From positions 1-17,064 of the forward strand of contig CAJULV010000076.1 in the NCBI GenBank assembly GCA_910587555.1: a DNA stretch of 17,064 bases, read 5' to 3'. The stretch's first letter is position 1, and each line of letters begins with the position of its first letter. A program made the position numbers and the translations under genes. The notes beneath the pieces were generated by a model. That model searched no databases. It was not told the origin of the DNA and saw only the letters and a program-made list of their open reading frames with translations. This stretch comes from an uncultured Acetatifactor sp. GTDB lineage: Bacteria > Bacillota > Clostridia > Lachnospirales > Lachnospiraceae. Shown here piece after piece: positions 1 through 10,100 of the stretch.

Positions 1-553
1 CTGCATATGTAAGCCAATCACTATTTATTTCATTTATAGGTTTATTATTTTTTTCTATAACAGATTCTATGCTTACTTTAAACTTCTCAGGTGTACTTTC
101 ATTAAACCATCTACTTCCCGCTGTTTTTAGCATAAACAGATAAATGATTTTACGAAGCATACCTTCTATTTTTATAATTTCTGGATATAGCTTTTTCCCA
201 TAATATGCAGATGCATCATTCCATATTGTGTTAATCGAAAATTGATTTCCATTTTTTATATTTATTTCTCGGACTGTTATATCAAATAACTCTAATATAT
301 CAGCCTGTTCATCTCCATTCTCTGCAATCTCAATCAACAAATGAAAACCACACTCCTGCGATTTTTCAATTAAAATATATTCTAAACGATACTCTAATTC
401 ATATTCATCTAGTAAAAGTATTTGCTTCTCCGATACCTCTTCTCCCAATTTTTTTAATCTAATATGCTTATTCGAGCATAAAAAATTACAAAATTGTTCT
501 TTGGATGTGCAATATTCATCTAGGGATTTCACAAAAATATATTCTATCTTCAT
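1..553 (-). CDS. HEPN-like domain protein, N-terminal part (C-terminus cut by window edge)
   Basis: An open frame on the minus strand starts with ATG at 553 and runs without a stop through base 1, giving 184 residues. It begins MKIEYIFVKSLDEY. A GGGAGG ribosome site (561-566) lies 7 bases upstream, with a good promoter before that. I do not recognise the first ~120 residues, which are acidic and mixed in character. Residues about 125-160 (YPEIIKIEGMLRKIIYLFML, then a G-x-x-W-F turn) resemble the start of HEPN-type helical domains found in RNA-cutting toxins, abortive-infection and other defence proteins. That domain usually carries an Arg-x4-6-His motif, which would lie beyond the edge if present. 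The gene is far richer in A+T than everything to its right, suggesting separate acquisition as cargo. The reading frame is certain to be open; the HEPN assignment is by eye and only moderately sure, and a defence role is inference. Confidence 0.72.
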   Translation of the reverse strand, partial: MKIEYIFVKSLDEYCTSKEQFCNFLCSNKHIRLKKLGEEVSEKQILLLDEYELEYRLEYILIEKSQECGFHLLIEIAENGDEQADILELFDITVREINIKNGNQFSINTIWNDASAYYGKKLYPEIIKIEGMLRKIIYLFMLKTAGSRWFNESTPEKFKVSIESVIEKNNKPINEINSDWLTYA

Positions 554-591
554 TTATATTCCTCCCAGCCAGAAATCTAATTTATATCACT

Positions 592-619
592 ATTATAACA
601 ATATAAATCTACTTGTCTA
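592..619 (-). promoter_or_regulatory. Sigma-A-type promoter of the AT-rich cargo gene
   Basis: On the minus strand, TAGACA (614-619, five of six matches to the -35 consensus) is followed after 16 bases by a perfect TATAAT (592-597). The start codon at 553 lies about 40 bases downstream, with a GGGAGG ribosome site between. The gene therefore probably has its own transcription start and does not depend on read-through from the element's long operon. Confidence 0.65.
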
Positions 620-632
620 GGTTAAGAATCAT

Positions 633-661
633 AAAAAGCTATATCATAAATATTTTGATAT
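633..661 (-). terminator. Weak hairpin and T-run after the DUF4314 gene
   Basis: Just after the DUF4314 stop codon (665-667), the minus strand can form a 6-bp AT-rich stem (ATATCA/TGATAT, 656-661 with 641-646) around a 9-base loop. A run of five T (633-637) follows. The stem is short and AT-only, so this is at best a weak Rho-independent terminator closing the operon before the cargo gene's promoter. Confidence 0.3.
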
Positions 662-664
662 CCT

Positions 665-943
665 TTACCGCTCTATTTCTTCCGCCTCTGTTTCCTTTCC
701 TGCCTCTTTCCCTGCCTGCGGCTCCGGCAGCCGGTGGAACCGGTCAGCCCCCGACACAAGGGCCAGGGATCTGCCGTTCTCCCAGATCATGTGCAGCTGT
801 CCCACATCATCCACAGACTTCACAATCCCTTTCAGTCCGGGCGGCATCCCCTGCTCATTCATGTAATCCAGTTCTATCCGGGAACCTGCCGGATACCGTT
901 TCCGTATTGCAGCAACCTCTGCCCGTGTTTTCCAGCCTGCCAT
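665..943 (-). CDS. DUF4314 family protein
   Basis: This small protein of 92 residues matches the DUF4314 pattern that accompanies clostridial conjugative elements. It has a KRYPAGSRIELDYMN segment (about residues 15-30), then GLKGIVKSVDDVGQLHMIWE and NGRSLALVSGADRF (to about residue 70). The family's function is unknown; the compact beta-rich pattern resembles a small SH3-like fold, which is inference. The tail (about 74-92) is very rich in Glu, Ala and Lys and probably disordered. The ATG at 943 follows the stop of the upstream gene by 6 bases. The purine-rich ribosome site (GGAAAGG) overlaps that upstream stop, so translation is probably coupled. It is the last gene of the GC-richer block; composition drops sharply just after its stop. 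Confidence 0.85.
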   Translation of the reverse strand: MAGWKTRAEVAAIRKRYPAGSRIELDYMNEQGMPPGLKGIVKSVDDVGQLHMIWENGRSLALVSGADRFHRLPEPQAGKEAGKETEAEEIER

Positions 944-949
944 AGCAGC

Positions 950-1519
950 CTACCTTTCCATATCCCCATCTGCCATGTAGTCCAGAAGATTTTCCGACAC
1001 TTCCTCCCGGCTGCATGGCACAAACACTTGGTTCCTAAAATCCGCCAGGATCTCCTTCAGCGTATCCGGCAGACGCTCCTTATCCACATGGATATCATCC
1101 GTGAGAGTTGCCGTGTAACCGTACTCATAGGTTCCATAGGTCTCTTTCAAAAACTGGCGCACTGCATCCGGCATTTCCTCTTCACGGGGATTGATACAGC
1201 CATACTTTGTCAGATAGTCCGTTCCCCAGTGTTCCCCGGATGAGGATAAATCCAGTTCCAGAAGGGCGATACAGACATTGCCACTCTCCCCGGACTGCAG
1301 CACTCCCGGCAGAAGGACAAAGCCCTCTTCCAGTGTGTCACGGTCAAAAGTTTCCGTGCCGTACACTTCCATCACACCCTGGTGGAGAGCGTTCAGCGCG
1401 CTTTTGGCATATGCCTTTTCTTCCGTCTGGTAATCTTCCTGGAGACGTGCGTAATTGATCCGGTTCAGCACGTTCCGGTTGATATAATCCACATAGAAAT
1501 TCATTTTATAATCGTACAT
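950..1519 (-). CDS. Conserved mobile-element protein of unknown function
   Basis: This is a 189-residue soluble protein with no membrane segment or signal peptide and no domain I can name. The middle section (SGEHWGTDYLTKYGCI, then ETYGTYEYGYTATLTDDIHV, about residues 92-145) is of a type I associate with small hypothetical proteins of Clostridia conjugative elements, often near DUF4314. The start ATG at 1519 is preceded by GAGGA, 5-6 bases away; a second in-frame ATG five codons later is less well placed. The gene follows a 103-base gap containing a candidate promoter, so it and the DUF4314 gene may form a two-gene unit. The ORF is well supported, the function is not known. Confidence 0.75.
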   Translation of the reverse strand: MYDYKMNFYVDYINRNVLNRINYARLQEDYQTEEKAYAKSALNALHQGVMEVYGTETFDRDTLEEGFVLLPGVLQSGESGNVCIALLELDLSSSGEHWGTDYLTKYGCINPREEEMPDAVRQFLKETYGTYEYGYTATLTDDIHVDKERLPDTLKEILADFRNQVFVPCSREEVSENLLDYMADGDMER

Positions 1520-1557
1520 GGTTTCCTCTTTTCTGTCCCGACAGCCTGGAACCGAAT

Positions 1558-1587
1558 ATTTTATCCTTTACTGGTTTTCACTGTTAA
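1558..1587 (-). promoter_or_regulatory. Candidate sigma-A promoter upstream of the 950-1519 gene
   Basis: On the minus strand, TTAACA (1582-1587, five of six to the -35 consensus) and TAAAAT (1558-1563, five of six to the -10 consensus) are separated by 18 bases. They lie in the 103-base gap between the frameshifted gene and the gene starting at 1519. This is the only sizeable gap in this part of the operon. It is a by-eye match only. Confidence 0.35.
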
Positions 1588-1622
1588 GCATCTGGATATC
1601 CAAAGACTGCCTTATCGCTGTT

Positions 1623-2477
1623 CTACTGAATGACGTCTCCCGGCAGCACTTCCTGCTCTTTGGCCGGAGCCTCCCCCTGCCTTTCTCCCGGCAGGAAACA
1701 TTCTGCCTTATGGATAATGCCGTCCAGCAGACTGCTCCCCTCCGGCTCGTTCTCCATACCGGCCTGCAGTGCAAGGGAATAAATCTTCTGCATTTCCTCT
1801 TCATTGAAAAGAGGAACCGTATCCTGTTTGAAGTACCGCAGGATATCCTTCTCCCCGGCCTCCATGCCAAACAGTTTCCCATTAGAAAGGGCCTTCCGGT
1901 AATCCTCCCAGTCATGAACCGGTTCCCTGGAGCCGTCCCGATTCAGTATGTAGCACTCCAGCCCCTGGTTCACCGCCCGCTCCGCATCCACAGGGCCGGT
2001 CAGTGCCAGATCCCCTGCGGTATAGCCATACTCATGGAGCCTGTCATGTTCCAGACGCTTCACATAATCGTCCACTTCCATCACATCCACTGCATCCCAG
2101 AACATCCCGCAGGCTCCTGCCATATCCCGCGACAGCTGGCACTCATCCGGCACCAGATACCGTTTCCGCTCCACTGTCCCATACCTGTCTGCAATGGCCT
2201 GCCAGTTCTGCTCGTATTCCTGCCAGCCGAATGTCCTGCAACTGTTGGGATTTTTAAACACCACTTCCACTTTTGCAGGGTCATGGGAATGGGTGCAGAG
2301 ATAGTCCAGATGCTTCTGGTAGTCTATCTCCAGAATATCCCCCATCACCCGGTCATCCCTCATCCCCCGCAGCTCCACCCGGAATGCCTTCACATGCTCC
2401 CCCGGCATCCGCCATAGTAGAACCAGGTATTGTGCGGGCTGGTCTGCCGGATATGCACGCTCCGCTCCGGAAAGCAC
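1623..2477 (-). CDS. C-terminal half of a frameshifted conserved element protein
   Basis: An open frame of up to 284 residues whose first codon would be a GTG at 2477. That start has no convincing ribosome site, and its first ~20 residues overlap the upstream gene in another frame. From EHVKAFRVELRGMRDDRVMG onward it reads like a direct continuation of the protein at 2390-3010: adding one G to the run at 2399-2403 joins the two frames into one ORF of about 462 residues. The visible C-terminal part has LHEYGYTAGDLALTGPVDAE, then a short repeat-like segment ending NGKLFGMEAGEK, and no named domain I can assign. It is best read as the downstream half of one broken gene, although independent re-initiation cannot be excluded. 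The function is unknown. Confidence 0.6.
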   Translation of the reverse strand: MLSGAERAYPADQPAQYLVLLWRMPGEHVKAFRVELRGMRDDRVMGDILEIDYQKHLDYLCTHSHDPAKVEVVFKNPNSCRTFGWQEYEQNWQAIADRYGTVERKRYLVPDECQLSRDMAGACGMFWDAVDVMEVDDYVKRLEHDRLHEYGYTAGDLALTGPVDAERAVNQGLECYILNRDGSREPVHDWEDYRKALSNGKLFGMEAGEKDILRYFKQDTVPLFNEEEMQKIYSLALQAGMENEPEGSSLLDGIIHKAECFLPGERQGEAPAKEQEVLPGDVIQ

Positions 2478-3010
2478 CAGGTGCCGCCCTTCCTGCTCAT
2501 CCAGAAAAATTGCCGGGGCGCATTCCTGTCCCTGGCGGCCTCCAAAAGCATCTCCCGGTCATAGGCAAAATCGGTCTGAAAGAAACTGGTATTATGCTCC
2601 ATGATCTTCTGCAGGGTCTCAAGAACATCCACGTTCCGGAAACAGGCGTTGGGGCGGAAGTGGTATCCATCCCTCTGCAGCCTTTGCCGAAGCTCTGCCA
2701 TCACCTCTTCCCTTTCCCCTTCCACAGAATCCCCGTTGTACTGGTTCCTTCCGGGAAAATCCCTTCCCATATCCCTTGTACGGACACACAGCCCTCCATG
2801 GCTGTCCGGCATGACAAAGTTCATCACACCGTCCACGTCTGCGCAGGGAACCCCATCAAACAGGCCGTGCAGGTCTTTATAGACTGCCGGTTCCTGCTGT
2901 CGGATCTCCTGAACCGTCTCACGGGGCAGGTAAAGTGTCCGCAGATAATATCCGTCCACCCCTGTCTTTTCAAGGGCATAGACTTTTTCCACTTCCATAT
3001 CCATCTTCAT
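2390..3010 (-). CDS. N-terminal half of a frameshifted conserved element protein
   Basis: This frame of 206 residues starts at ATG 3010, which overlaps the stop of the PAPS-reductase-like gene (ATGA arrangement). A second ATG at 3004 has better spacing from the GGGAGAGG ribosome site and could be the true start. The protein reads well to about residue 198 (GGTWCFPERSVHIR, then HNTWFYYGG) and then ends abruptly in CRGSM. The next bases, in the -1 frame, continue a plausible protein for about 260 more residues. I infer that an indel in a five-G tract (minus strand, 2399-2403) truncated a gene of about 462 codons. I recognise it only as a type of conserved protein carried by clostridial conjugative elements and assign no function. 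Confidence 0.65.
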   Translation of the reverse strand: MKMDMEVEKVYALEKTGVDGYYLRTLYLPRETVQEIRQQEPAVYKDLHGLFDGVPCADVDGVMNFVMPDSHGGLCVRTRDMGRDFPGRNQYNGDSVEGEREEVMAELRQRLQRDGYHFRPNACFRNVDVLETLQKIMEHNTSFFQTDFAYDREMLLEAARDRNAPRQFFWMSRKGGTWCFPERSVHIRQTSPHNTWFYYGGCRGSM

Positions 3011-3984
3011 CCCCCTCTCCCTGTTTCGTTTTTTTTACTGTCCTCCAGGCGGTAGGGAACTCCGATAAAATCCAGCACCCTGCCGCAGCCCAGACGGTTG
3101 ATGCAGTAATCATACTGCCTGGGGTGGGTCTGCTGCATCCGCTGGAACCGGTTGGGTTCCTCTTCCAGATGGACCCCGAACATACAGTACATGCAGCCCG
3201 ATCTGGATACCCCGCTGGTCTTTAATATCCGGCTGCCGTCCTTCTTTTTTATCTCCTCAATCTCCCCATAAATGGAACTGTAGGGAATCCCGGTTCTTTT
3301 CAGGTATTCCAGGATATCCTGTTCCAGCCAGAATGCCATGGGCTGGCTCAGGGGCCGTTTCCGCTCAAAACCGTTACATCCGTACTGGAGCCACTTCTGC
3401 GTCCGCAGGCGGCTCTCCTGGGCCATCAGCCCCACAATCCCGTGCCTGCCGGTCTCACGCTCGAACCGGTAGATGGGCGCCTTCTTCATATGGTAACAGC
3501 ACCTGGCTGATATCCTGAACGGCGCCTCCAGCAGATAATGGTAGTTCTCACAGTTATACACGGACTTGCTGCCGTCCGGCGCCAGCATCGTCCCGTTCAG
3601 CCGCTCTATCCTTGTAGCCTGCCCCTTCCGCGCCCCGTCCACGCAGTCCGCTATCTCCTTGGAGATTACGGGATACCCGTATTTCTCTATGATCTGCGGG
3701 AATGGGTATCTGGGCCGCAGCCAGTTCACATTTTCCTTTGTTTTTACAAACTCCCGAAGCTCCGGGTATTCCAGCCCCGTATCCACGAACACCGCCGGGA
3801 TATCGGGATATACCCGGCGGGCAATGTCTAAAAGCACGCAGGAATCCTTTCCGCCAGAAAAACTGACGAAAACCTGTCCCCCGAATCTCAAGTACCATTC
3901 CAGAATCCGGGTCTGCGTCACCTGTATCTTCCGTTCCAGGCTCCATCCCTGCATGGCCTTCAAGTCCTCTCTGGTATGTCTCAA
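3007..3984 (-). CDS. PAPS-reductase-like PP-loop protein
   Basis: This 325-residue member of the phosphoadenosine-phosphosulfate reductase/N-type ATP-pyrophosphatase superfamily has a clear PP-loop SGGKDS at residues 43-48. A CCYHMKKAP motif (about 161-169) is typical of this superfamily. Near the C-terminus are four cysteines spaced like a metal or Fe-S site (Cys264, 267, 294, 300). Such proteins adenylate and activate a substrate, often for sulfur transfer; DndC of DNA phosphorothioation is a relative. No DndBDE or sulfate-assimilation partners are seen here, so a role in sulfate reduction is unlikely and the real substrate is unknown. The start is TTG at 3984, preceded at 10 bases by AAGGCAGG; an ATG ten codons later is an alternative. 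A 123-base gap separates it from the helicase gene, and its stop overlaps the next gene. Confidence 0.85.
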   Translation of the reverse strand: MRHTREDLKAMQGWSLERKIQVTQTRILEWYLRFGGQVFVSFSGGKDSCVLLDIARRVYPDIPAVFVDTGLEYPELREFVKTKENVNWLRPRYPFPQIIEKYGYPVISKEIADCVDGARKGQATRIERLNGTMLAPDGSKSVYNCENYHYLLEAPFRISARCCYHMKKAPIYRFERETGRHGIVGLMAQESRLRTQKWLQYGCNGFERKRPLSQPMAFWLEQDILEYLKRTGIPYSSIYGEIEEIKKKDGSRILKTSGVSRSGCMYCMFGVHLEEEPNRFQRMQQTHPRQYDYCINRLGCGRVLDFIGVPYRLEDSKKNETGRGG

Positions 3985-4107
3985 CCGCCAAATACCTGCC
4001 TTTCACAAGAAACCTTTGTCTGCGCCTGCTTTCGCTTCCTGTGAAATCCTGCTTACCCTTTTGGCTCCTGCAGTGTTTGGCCTGTTTCCGCTTTTTAAAT
4101 CTCCCTC

Positions 4108-7100
4108 CTATTGTTCCATGCTGTTTTCTTCTTCCTGTTCGTATCTTTTGATCTTTACCGGCTCAAAACCCTGGTTTTTGATGTTGGTAAACCACTGTAC
4201 CATAAACCCTTTTAAATCCCTTACCATTGCGGGGGATGCCTCCGCCGTCTCATAATACACCCCGATGCCGTCCTGGAGAAAGGAGGAGGGGTGGATGGAT
4301 CTGCTTTCCCTGTCGATGGTAAACGTAATCTCCGGATCACGCATGGAATCCCCGTTCTGGTCATAATAATGGGCAATGCTGTATTCCTCCCCTCCAATGG
4401 CCTCAACCACCAGATCCTCATACCCCTTTGCCTGCAGCTTCATATAATAGGCTTCTCCATCCAGGATTGGGGCCGCAAACAGGCGGAGCTTCCGGTAGAT
4501 CCTCTGCTCCAGTGTGGGCGGCTCCTTTCTCTCCCCCTGCCCGCTTCCCTCTCCGGTTTCCTCCTCCGCCACCACGTCCTCCCCGTCCTCCTTAAATTCC
4601 AGTGCAAGATCAAGCTGTACCTTTTTCTTCTGTAATTCCATCAGTCTTTCCTCGTCCGGAAACGGCTTCCCGCACTGTTCCTTTGCCGCCGCAAGCTGCT
4701 GTTGCAGGTTGGCAAGTTCCTCCTTGTCATATTTGTCATCCGACACGATGCGCTCTGCCAGATGCTCAATGCGGGTGATGTTCCCCAGTTCGGAATCCCC
4801 GTAATCGGTGCTGTAGCTCCCTTTTCCGCACAGCTGAATCTTCATTCCGCCCAATTCTGACTTCTTCAGCCGGATAATAAGCCCTGCATAACTTCCGACA
4901 TCAGGGGCAAAACCCACCCCCATCTTCATAACTCTGTGACCGCAGGCCATAAGATGCTCTGCCGCCTTTGCCCGTTCTTCATGGGTATGTCCCTCGATCA
5001 CCATGCGGAAATCTTCGGTTTTATTGGACTGATATGTCCGGATATCCTCTTCCCTGACCGCTATCTCCTTCTCTATACGGGCAATCCTGGCCGGGTATCG
5101 GCTGCCAACCTGCTCCTGCAGCTGGGTCTGCTGGCTCTGCCAGGAAGATTTCAGGACGGTCAGCCTGTTGATCTCATTGTCCGTCTCCATCTTCTCCTTC
5201 ACCCTTGGGTCAGAGGTTGCCAACGCCTTGAACTCTGCATACTGCAGCACAGTCTCGTCTAAATCTTCGCAGGTTCGCAGCGGGGAGCGGCCGGTCATGA
5301 TCTGGCTGATGTACCGCTGTTTCTGCTCCAAAATCTGCCAGAGATAACTGTCAAATGTATTTTCTGTGATATAGTTAAAAATAGATACTTCCTTATTTTC
5401 ATTGCCCTGCCTTAAGATACGCCCGTTTCTTTGGGTCAGGTCGGCCGGGCGCCACGGCACGTCCAGGTGGTGCAGGGCGATAAGCTTCTCCTGCACGTTC
5501 ATCCCGGTTCCCATCTTCTCCGTACTGCCCATCAGGATACGAACCTCTCCTTTTCGCACCTTTTCAAAAAGCTGTTCCCGCTGTACATCCGTTTTTGCGT
5601 CATGAATAAACGTGATTTCCTCCGGTTTGACCCCCTGTGCAAGCAGCGCCGCCTTTGCTGCCTCATAAAAGTTAAAGCTGCCATCGTATTTCGGCGTCCC
5701 CTGGTCGCAGAAGATCAGCTGGGTCAGCCTGTCCTCTGCTGTCTCATGATAAATCCCCGCCACCCTCCCGGCGCACAGGTTCAGCTTGGTATCCGGGTCG
5801 TCTGGTATCTCCGGGTCGATGGCCCTGGGATCGATGGAGAGCAGCCGGGCTTCATGGGTCAGCTTCAGGAAATTATCCTGGCTGCTGTCCACCTCCCCGT
5901 TCCGGATGGCCTCCGCCCGTTCCGCCAGTTCCATGACGATCCGCTTCTGGTCAGGGGTACAGACAGACTTGATGACCTGTGGGCTGCCGGTTTTCAGTTC
6001 CGGCGTGGGCAGTTCCAGCATGTCCGCCGTCCGGATATCCGCAATCATGGAAAACATGCTCATCAGCTCCGGCAGGTTGTGGAACTGGGAAAACCGGTTC
6101 TTCATCTGGTAGCCGTTGCCCTCCGGCCGGATTTCCAGGGAGGATGTGACACGTCCGAATGTCCCCGCCCAGGCGTCAAACATCAGAAGCCCCCGCCGTT
6201 CCAGTTCCTGTGGCTGCAGGGTTTTCTGCATCACATATAATTCCGACATGGAGTTGCTCACGGGAGTCCCGGTCAGGTAGATGACTCCTTTTCCCCCGCC
6301 AATCTCATTGATATACTGGCATTTCTGGTGCATATCCATGGCGCGCTGGCTGCTCTGGCCGCTGATGCCTGCCACGTTCCGCATCTTGGTATAAGAAAAA
6401 TTATTTTTATAGGCATGGGCCTCATCCACAATCAGGGCATCCACGCCTAATTCTTCAAAATTGATGAGACTGTCTTTCTTCTCGGCATTAAACAGCTGGT
6501 CATACCGGAACTGCAGGTTCTTCCGGAAGATCTGCATCTGCTTTAGGGACCAGTCCCTTCCGGAGCTGGATTTCTGCTCGTCAATGGCCTTTGTCACCTC
6601 ATCCAGTTCCGCCCTCATGGCCGCCAGCTGCCTCTCCCTGGATAATCCGATGAGTTCAAAGCTGGAATGTGCCATGATGATACAGTCATACTCCCCGGTG
6701 GCGATCCGGCTCACGAAACGGCGGCGGTTCGCCCTCTGGAAATCCTTCTTTTCCGCCACTAAGATATTGGCATTGGGGTACAGCTCCATATAGGCGTCAG
6801 ACCACTGCCCCACCAGATGGTTGGGGACGGCAATCAGCGGTTTCGCCACCTTCCCCAGCCGCTTTAATTCATGGGCCAGGACGATGGCGGCATAGGTCTT
6901 TCCCGCCCCTACCTCGTGGGCCATCAGAAGGTTCCCGTCCCCGTACAGGCCGTGGGCTATCACATCAAGCTGGTGGGAGCGCAGCCGGATATCCTGGGAT
7001 AAGTCCGGCAGAACCAGGCCAGAGCCGTCATAGGTGCGGGGGCGAATGTTGTTGAAGCGGTCATTGTACAGCTTTGTCAGGCTTGCCGCACGTTCCGGTT

Positions 7101-10100
7101 CCGCAAAGAGCCACCGCTCAAACTCCGCCTTGATCTGCGCCTGCTTCTCCCTGGCAAGGATGGTCTCCCTCTTGTTCAGCACATACTTCACTTTCTCTTC
7201 TCCGGTGTCCGGGTCTGTATACTCCACCCGGTCTTTTACCTCCACAAACCGCAGGTTCAGGGACGCCTCCAGTATCTCATAGGCATTCATCCGTTCCGTG
7301 CCGTATACCTGGGTGGCGGTGACGGAATCACTCTCATTTCCTTTGTTAGCTATAAAGTACTGGCCGTTATATTTGGAATATTCCAGTTCCGTGGCATGGC
7401 GTCCGCTCCGGCTCCCCTCCTGTGTCTTGAATGTCTCATACATGAACTCCTCATAGGTCTCCAGCGGTATCCACGGCGTCCCTAAAGAGAAGCTGATCTC
7501 CTGGGGCGTCAGCGGCGCGGGCTGCACCATCCGCAGGGCTTCCACGTTCCGGGAGAACCGCTCCGGCTCTTCCTCCGCTTTGAGAACTGCCTCCGCCAGC
7601 TTGTCCTTCACATAGCCGCTTAAATATTCCCCGGCGGTCTGCCAGCCAGCGTAAGGGTTCCCCCTGTACAGGACCGGGTCCTGGTAGATCTGCTCCCCCA
7701 GTTCTTCTATGATTTCATCCTTTGTGGCTTCCCCGCCATCCGGCCTCCGGTACAGCTGCGCCATGTAGTCCAGGTCAAGCCTGCCCTTTACGTTTAAGGA
7801 GACCTTCAATGCCTCTTCTGCGGACTCCGCCACAGTGGGCATGGTCTTTGGCCGGATGGTGGCTTTGTAGAACATGGCGGTCTTTTCATAACGGACATCT
7901 TTTTGTCCGTTCTCCCTTGTTCCGTCTTTCTTCTCCCTCTCGATGGAACGCAGAAGCGGGGCATTGGAATCCCTGGAAAACGCAATCACGTTGGCATAGG
8001 CATTGATATAGCTGTATTTCTTTACAAAGCGGTCATAGACCCGGTTCAGATTTCCGATATGCTCCTGCAATGCTGCCTCATACTCCGCCCCAGGCAGGCT
8101 TCCCTGTTCCTGGTTCTGGAAGTCTATCAGTCCCCGGACTGCCTGTGTGATCTCCAGAAGCCCTTTGATGCGCTCCGCTTTCTTTCCTGTGATGTCCTGC
8201 TCATACATCCGGGAATGTTCCCGGTAATACAGGTTCCCATCCGCCAGTGCATAGGAGAAGTTGCGTACTTTGGGGTCTGCCGGGATGGACTTTCTTTCCG
8301 GCAGGCCGTCGGTTCCCGGCATATCCTCTTCCTGCTCCGGTTCCTCGTACTTCCCTTCCAGATAGCTGACGGCACGCCCCAGCCGCTTATCCAGATCGTC
8401 CCCTGGTATGGGGTGGCAGGCCGTACTTTTCTCATTGCCATATACACTCTCGTCAAACACCATGCGCCCCAGCACCATCTCCGGGTGGTCGATGAACCAG
8501 GTATTCATGGGGATGCCGTCCACATTCTGCTCCACTGACAGCCAGGGGCTGTTGGTATCATCCGGCACGATCTCCCGTTCCCGCTTCTTTAAAAACAGGA
8601 TGTCCGTGGTGGCCTCTGTCCCTGCCACCTGCTTAAAAGCCGTGTTCGGCAGGCGGATAGCGCCCAGAAGTTCCGCCCGCTGCGCCAGGTATCTCCTGTT
8701 ACTGGAGTTTGCCTTGTCCATGGTGTATTTGGATGTGATGACTGCCACGATCCCTCCCGGACGTGTCTTGTCCAGGGATTTTGCCAGGAAATAGTCATGG
8801 ATGCGGAAGTTATAGCGGTTGTATCTGGGGTCGTCTACCTTGATGGAATTAAAGGGGATGTTGCCGATCACCACATCGAAGAACTGATCCGGGTGATTGG
8901 TATGCTCGAAGCCTGTAACCTGAATGTCTGCATCGGGATAAAGATGCTTTGCGATATGCCCGGAAATGGGTTCAAGCTCCACTCCGTACAGCCGGGAATC
9001 TGCCATGCTCTCCGGCAGGACGGAGAAAAAGTTCCCGGTCGCCATGGCAGGGTCTAAGATATTTCCTCCATGAAAGCCGAATTTCTTCAGTGCTTCATAA
9101 ATATGCCGTATCACTCCCTGCTCCGTGTAGTATGCGGTGAGGGTGCTTTCCTGCGCGGCGTGAAATTCCTCTTCTGTCAGCAGACTTTTTATCTCCTCAT
9201 ACTGTGGTTCCCATCCACTTTTTCCCGGCGTCAGGGCATTTGCCAGACCGCCCCAGCCCACATATTTCGCAAGAATGATCTGTTCCTCTGCGGTTGCCTT
9301 CCGCTCCTGCTTTTCCAGTTCTTTCAACAGCCGAATAGCCGACACGTTGTTTTGGAACTTCGTTTTTGGGCCACCGTCATACAGGTGATGCTCTTCTAAA
9401 TAGTGGTAGTTAAGGCCATGAAGCCCCCGCCGGTCGAAATCCTCCAGGATGGCACGGTCATGGGTCTCATTTACCTGCACGGTCTGCACTGCCGCCTGCA
9501 GGGCCTCCGTCTGTTCCGCTGCGGCTTCACCGCCCTGCACCGCTGCCACCACCATGGATGCAATCTCTCCATCTGTGTAATTGTCCTTCACTGTCTGGCA
9601 GCCCTCAATCTCTGTGACCAGAACCCGTTCCCGGATTTTAAATCCGTCCAGGTTCTTTAACTGGCCGATATCCCCAATCTCTACCGTCCTGTTATCATAG
9701 AGATACTGCAGAATCTCGTAGACCATGCCGTTGTAGGAAATCCTTTCTCCCTCATGGAAGGGGCGGGGCTGTTCCAGCTCCTTATCTGCATCCAGCAGGG
9801 CATCCTGGCCGGAACCGGTACTGTCCTCATAACCGGATTCCATTCCCAGGTCAAAGAGAGAAAGCTGCTCATTGTCCGGCTCTTCCTGGTTCTCCATTTC
9901 CCCTCCGAAAGAATATGCTTCCTCTTCCACAGCATACTCTGCTGATGCCTTTGTTTCACGGTTCCCGCGGCTTTCCTCCAGTTCCTCCCTTTCATCCGGA
10001 ATGGCAAAATCATCCAGTTCTTCTTCCTCTATGCTGAACGGATAGATACCGCCCAGGATCAGGGCATCAATCCGCTGTGTCAGTTCCGGATAGGAATAGA

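Noticed and set aside
2395..2410. Programmed -1 frameshift at the five-G tract
   Set aside because: No canonical slippery heptamer and no obvious downstream stem or pseudoknot was seen; a simple indel explains the data better.
1518..2417. Long plus-strand open frame of 299 codons
   Set aside because: It lies antisense to two well-formed minus-strand genes, is rich in Pro, His, Leu and Cys in the way antisense frames of GC-rich genes are, and shows no domain.
2273..3055. Plus-strand open frame of 260 codons
   Set aside because: Antisense shadow of the frameshifted gene, with Pro/His-rich composition and no recognisable domain.
5431..6240. Plus-strand open frame of 269 codons inside the helicase region
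   Set aside because: The minus strand here encodes conserved helicase motifs (QRNGRILRQGN, LTGTPVSNS just upstream); the plus frame resembles nothing.
8127..8456. Second minus-strand frame of 109 codons within the helicase methylase/helicase interdomain
   Set aside because: It is Arg/Ser-rich with no ribosome site or family resemblance. The helicase frame keeps normal composition there, unlike at 10950-11327.
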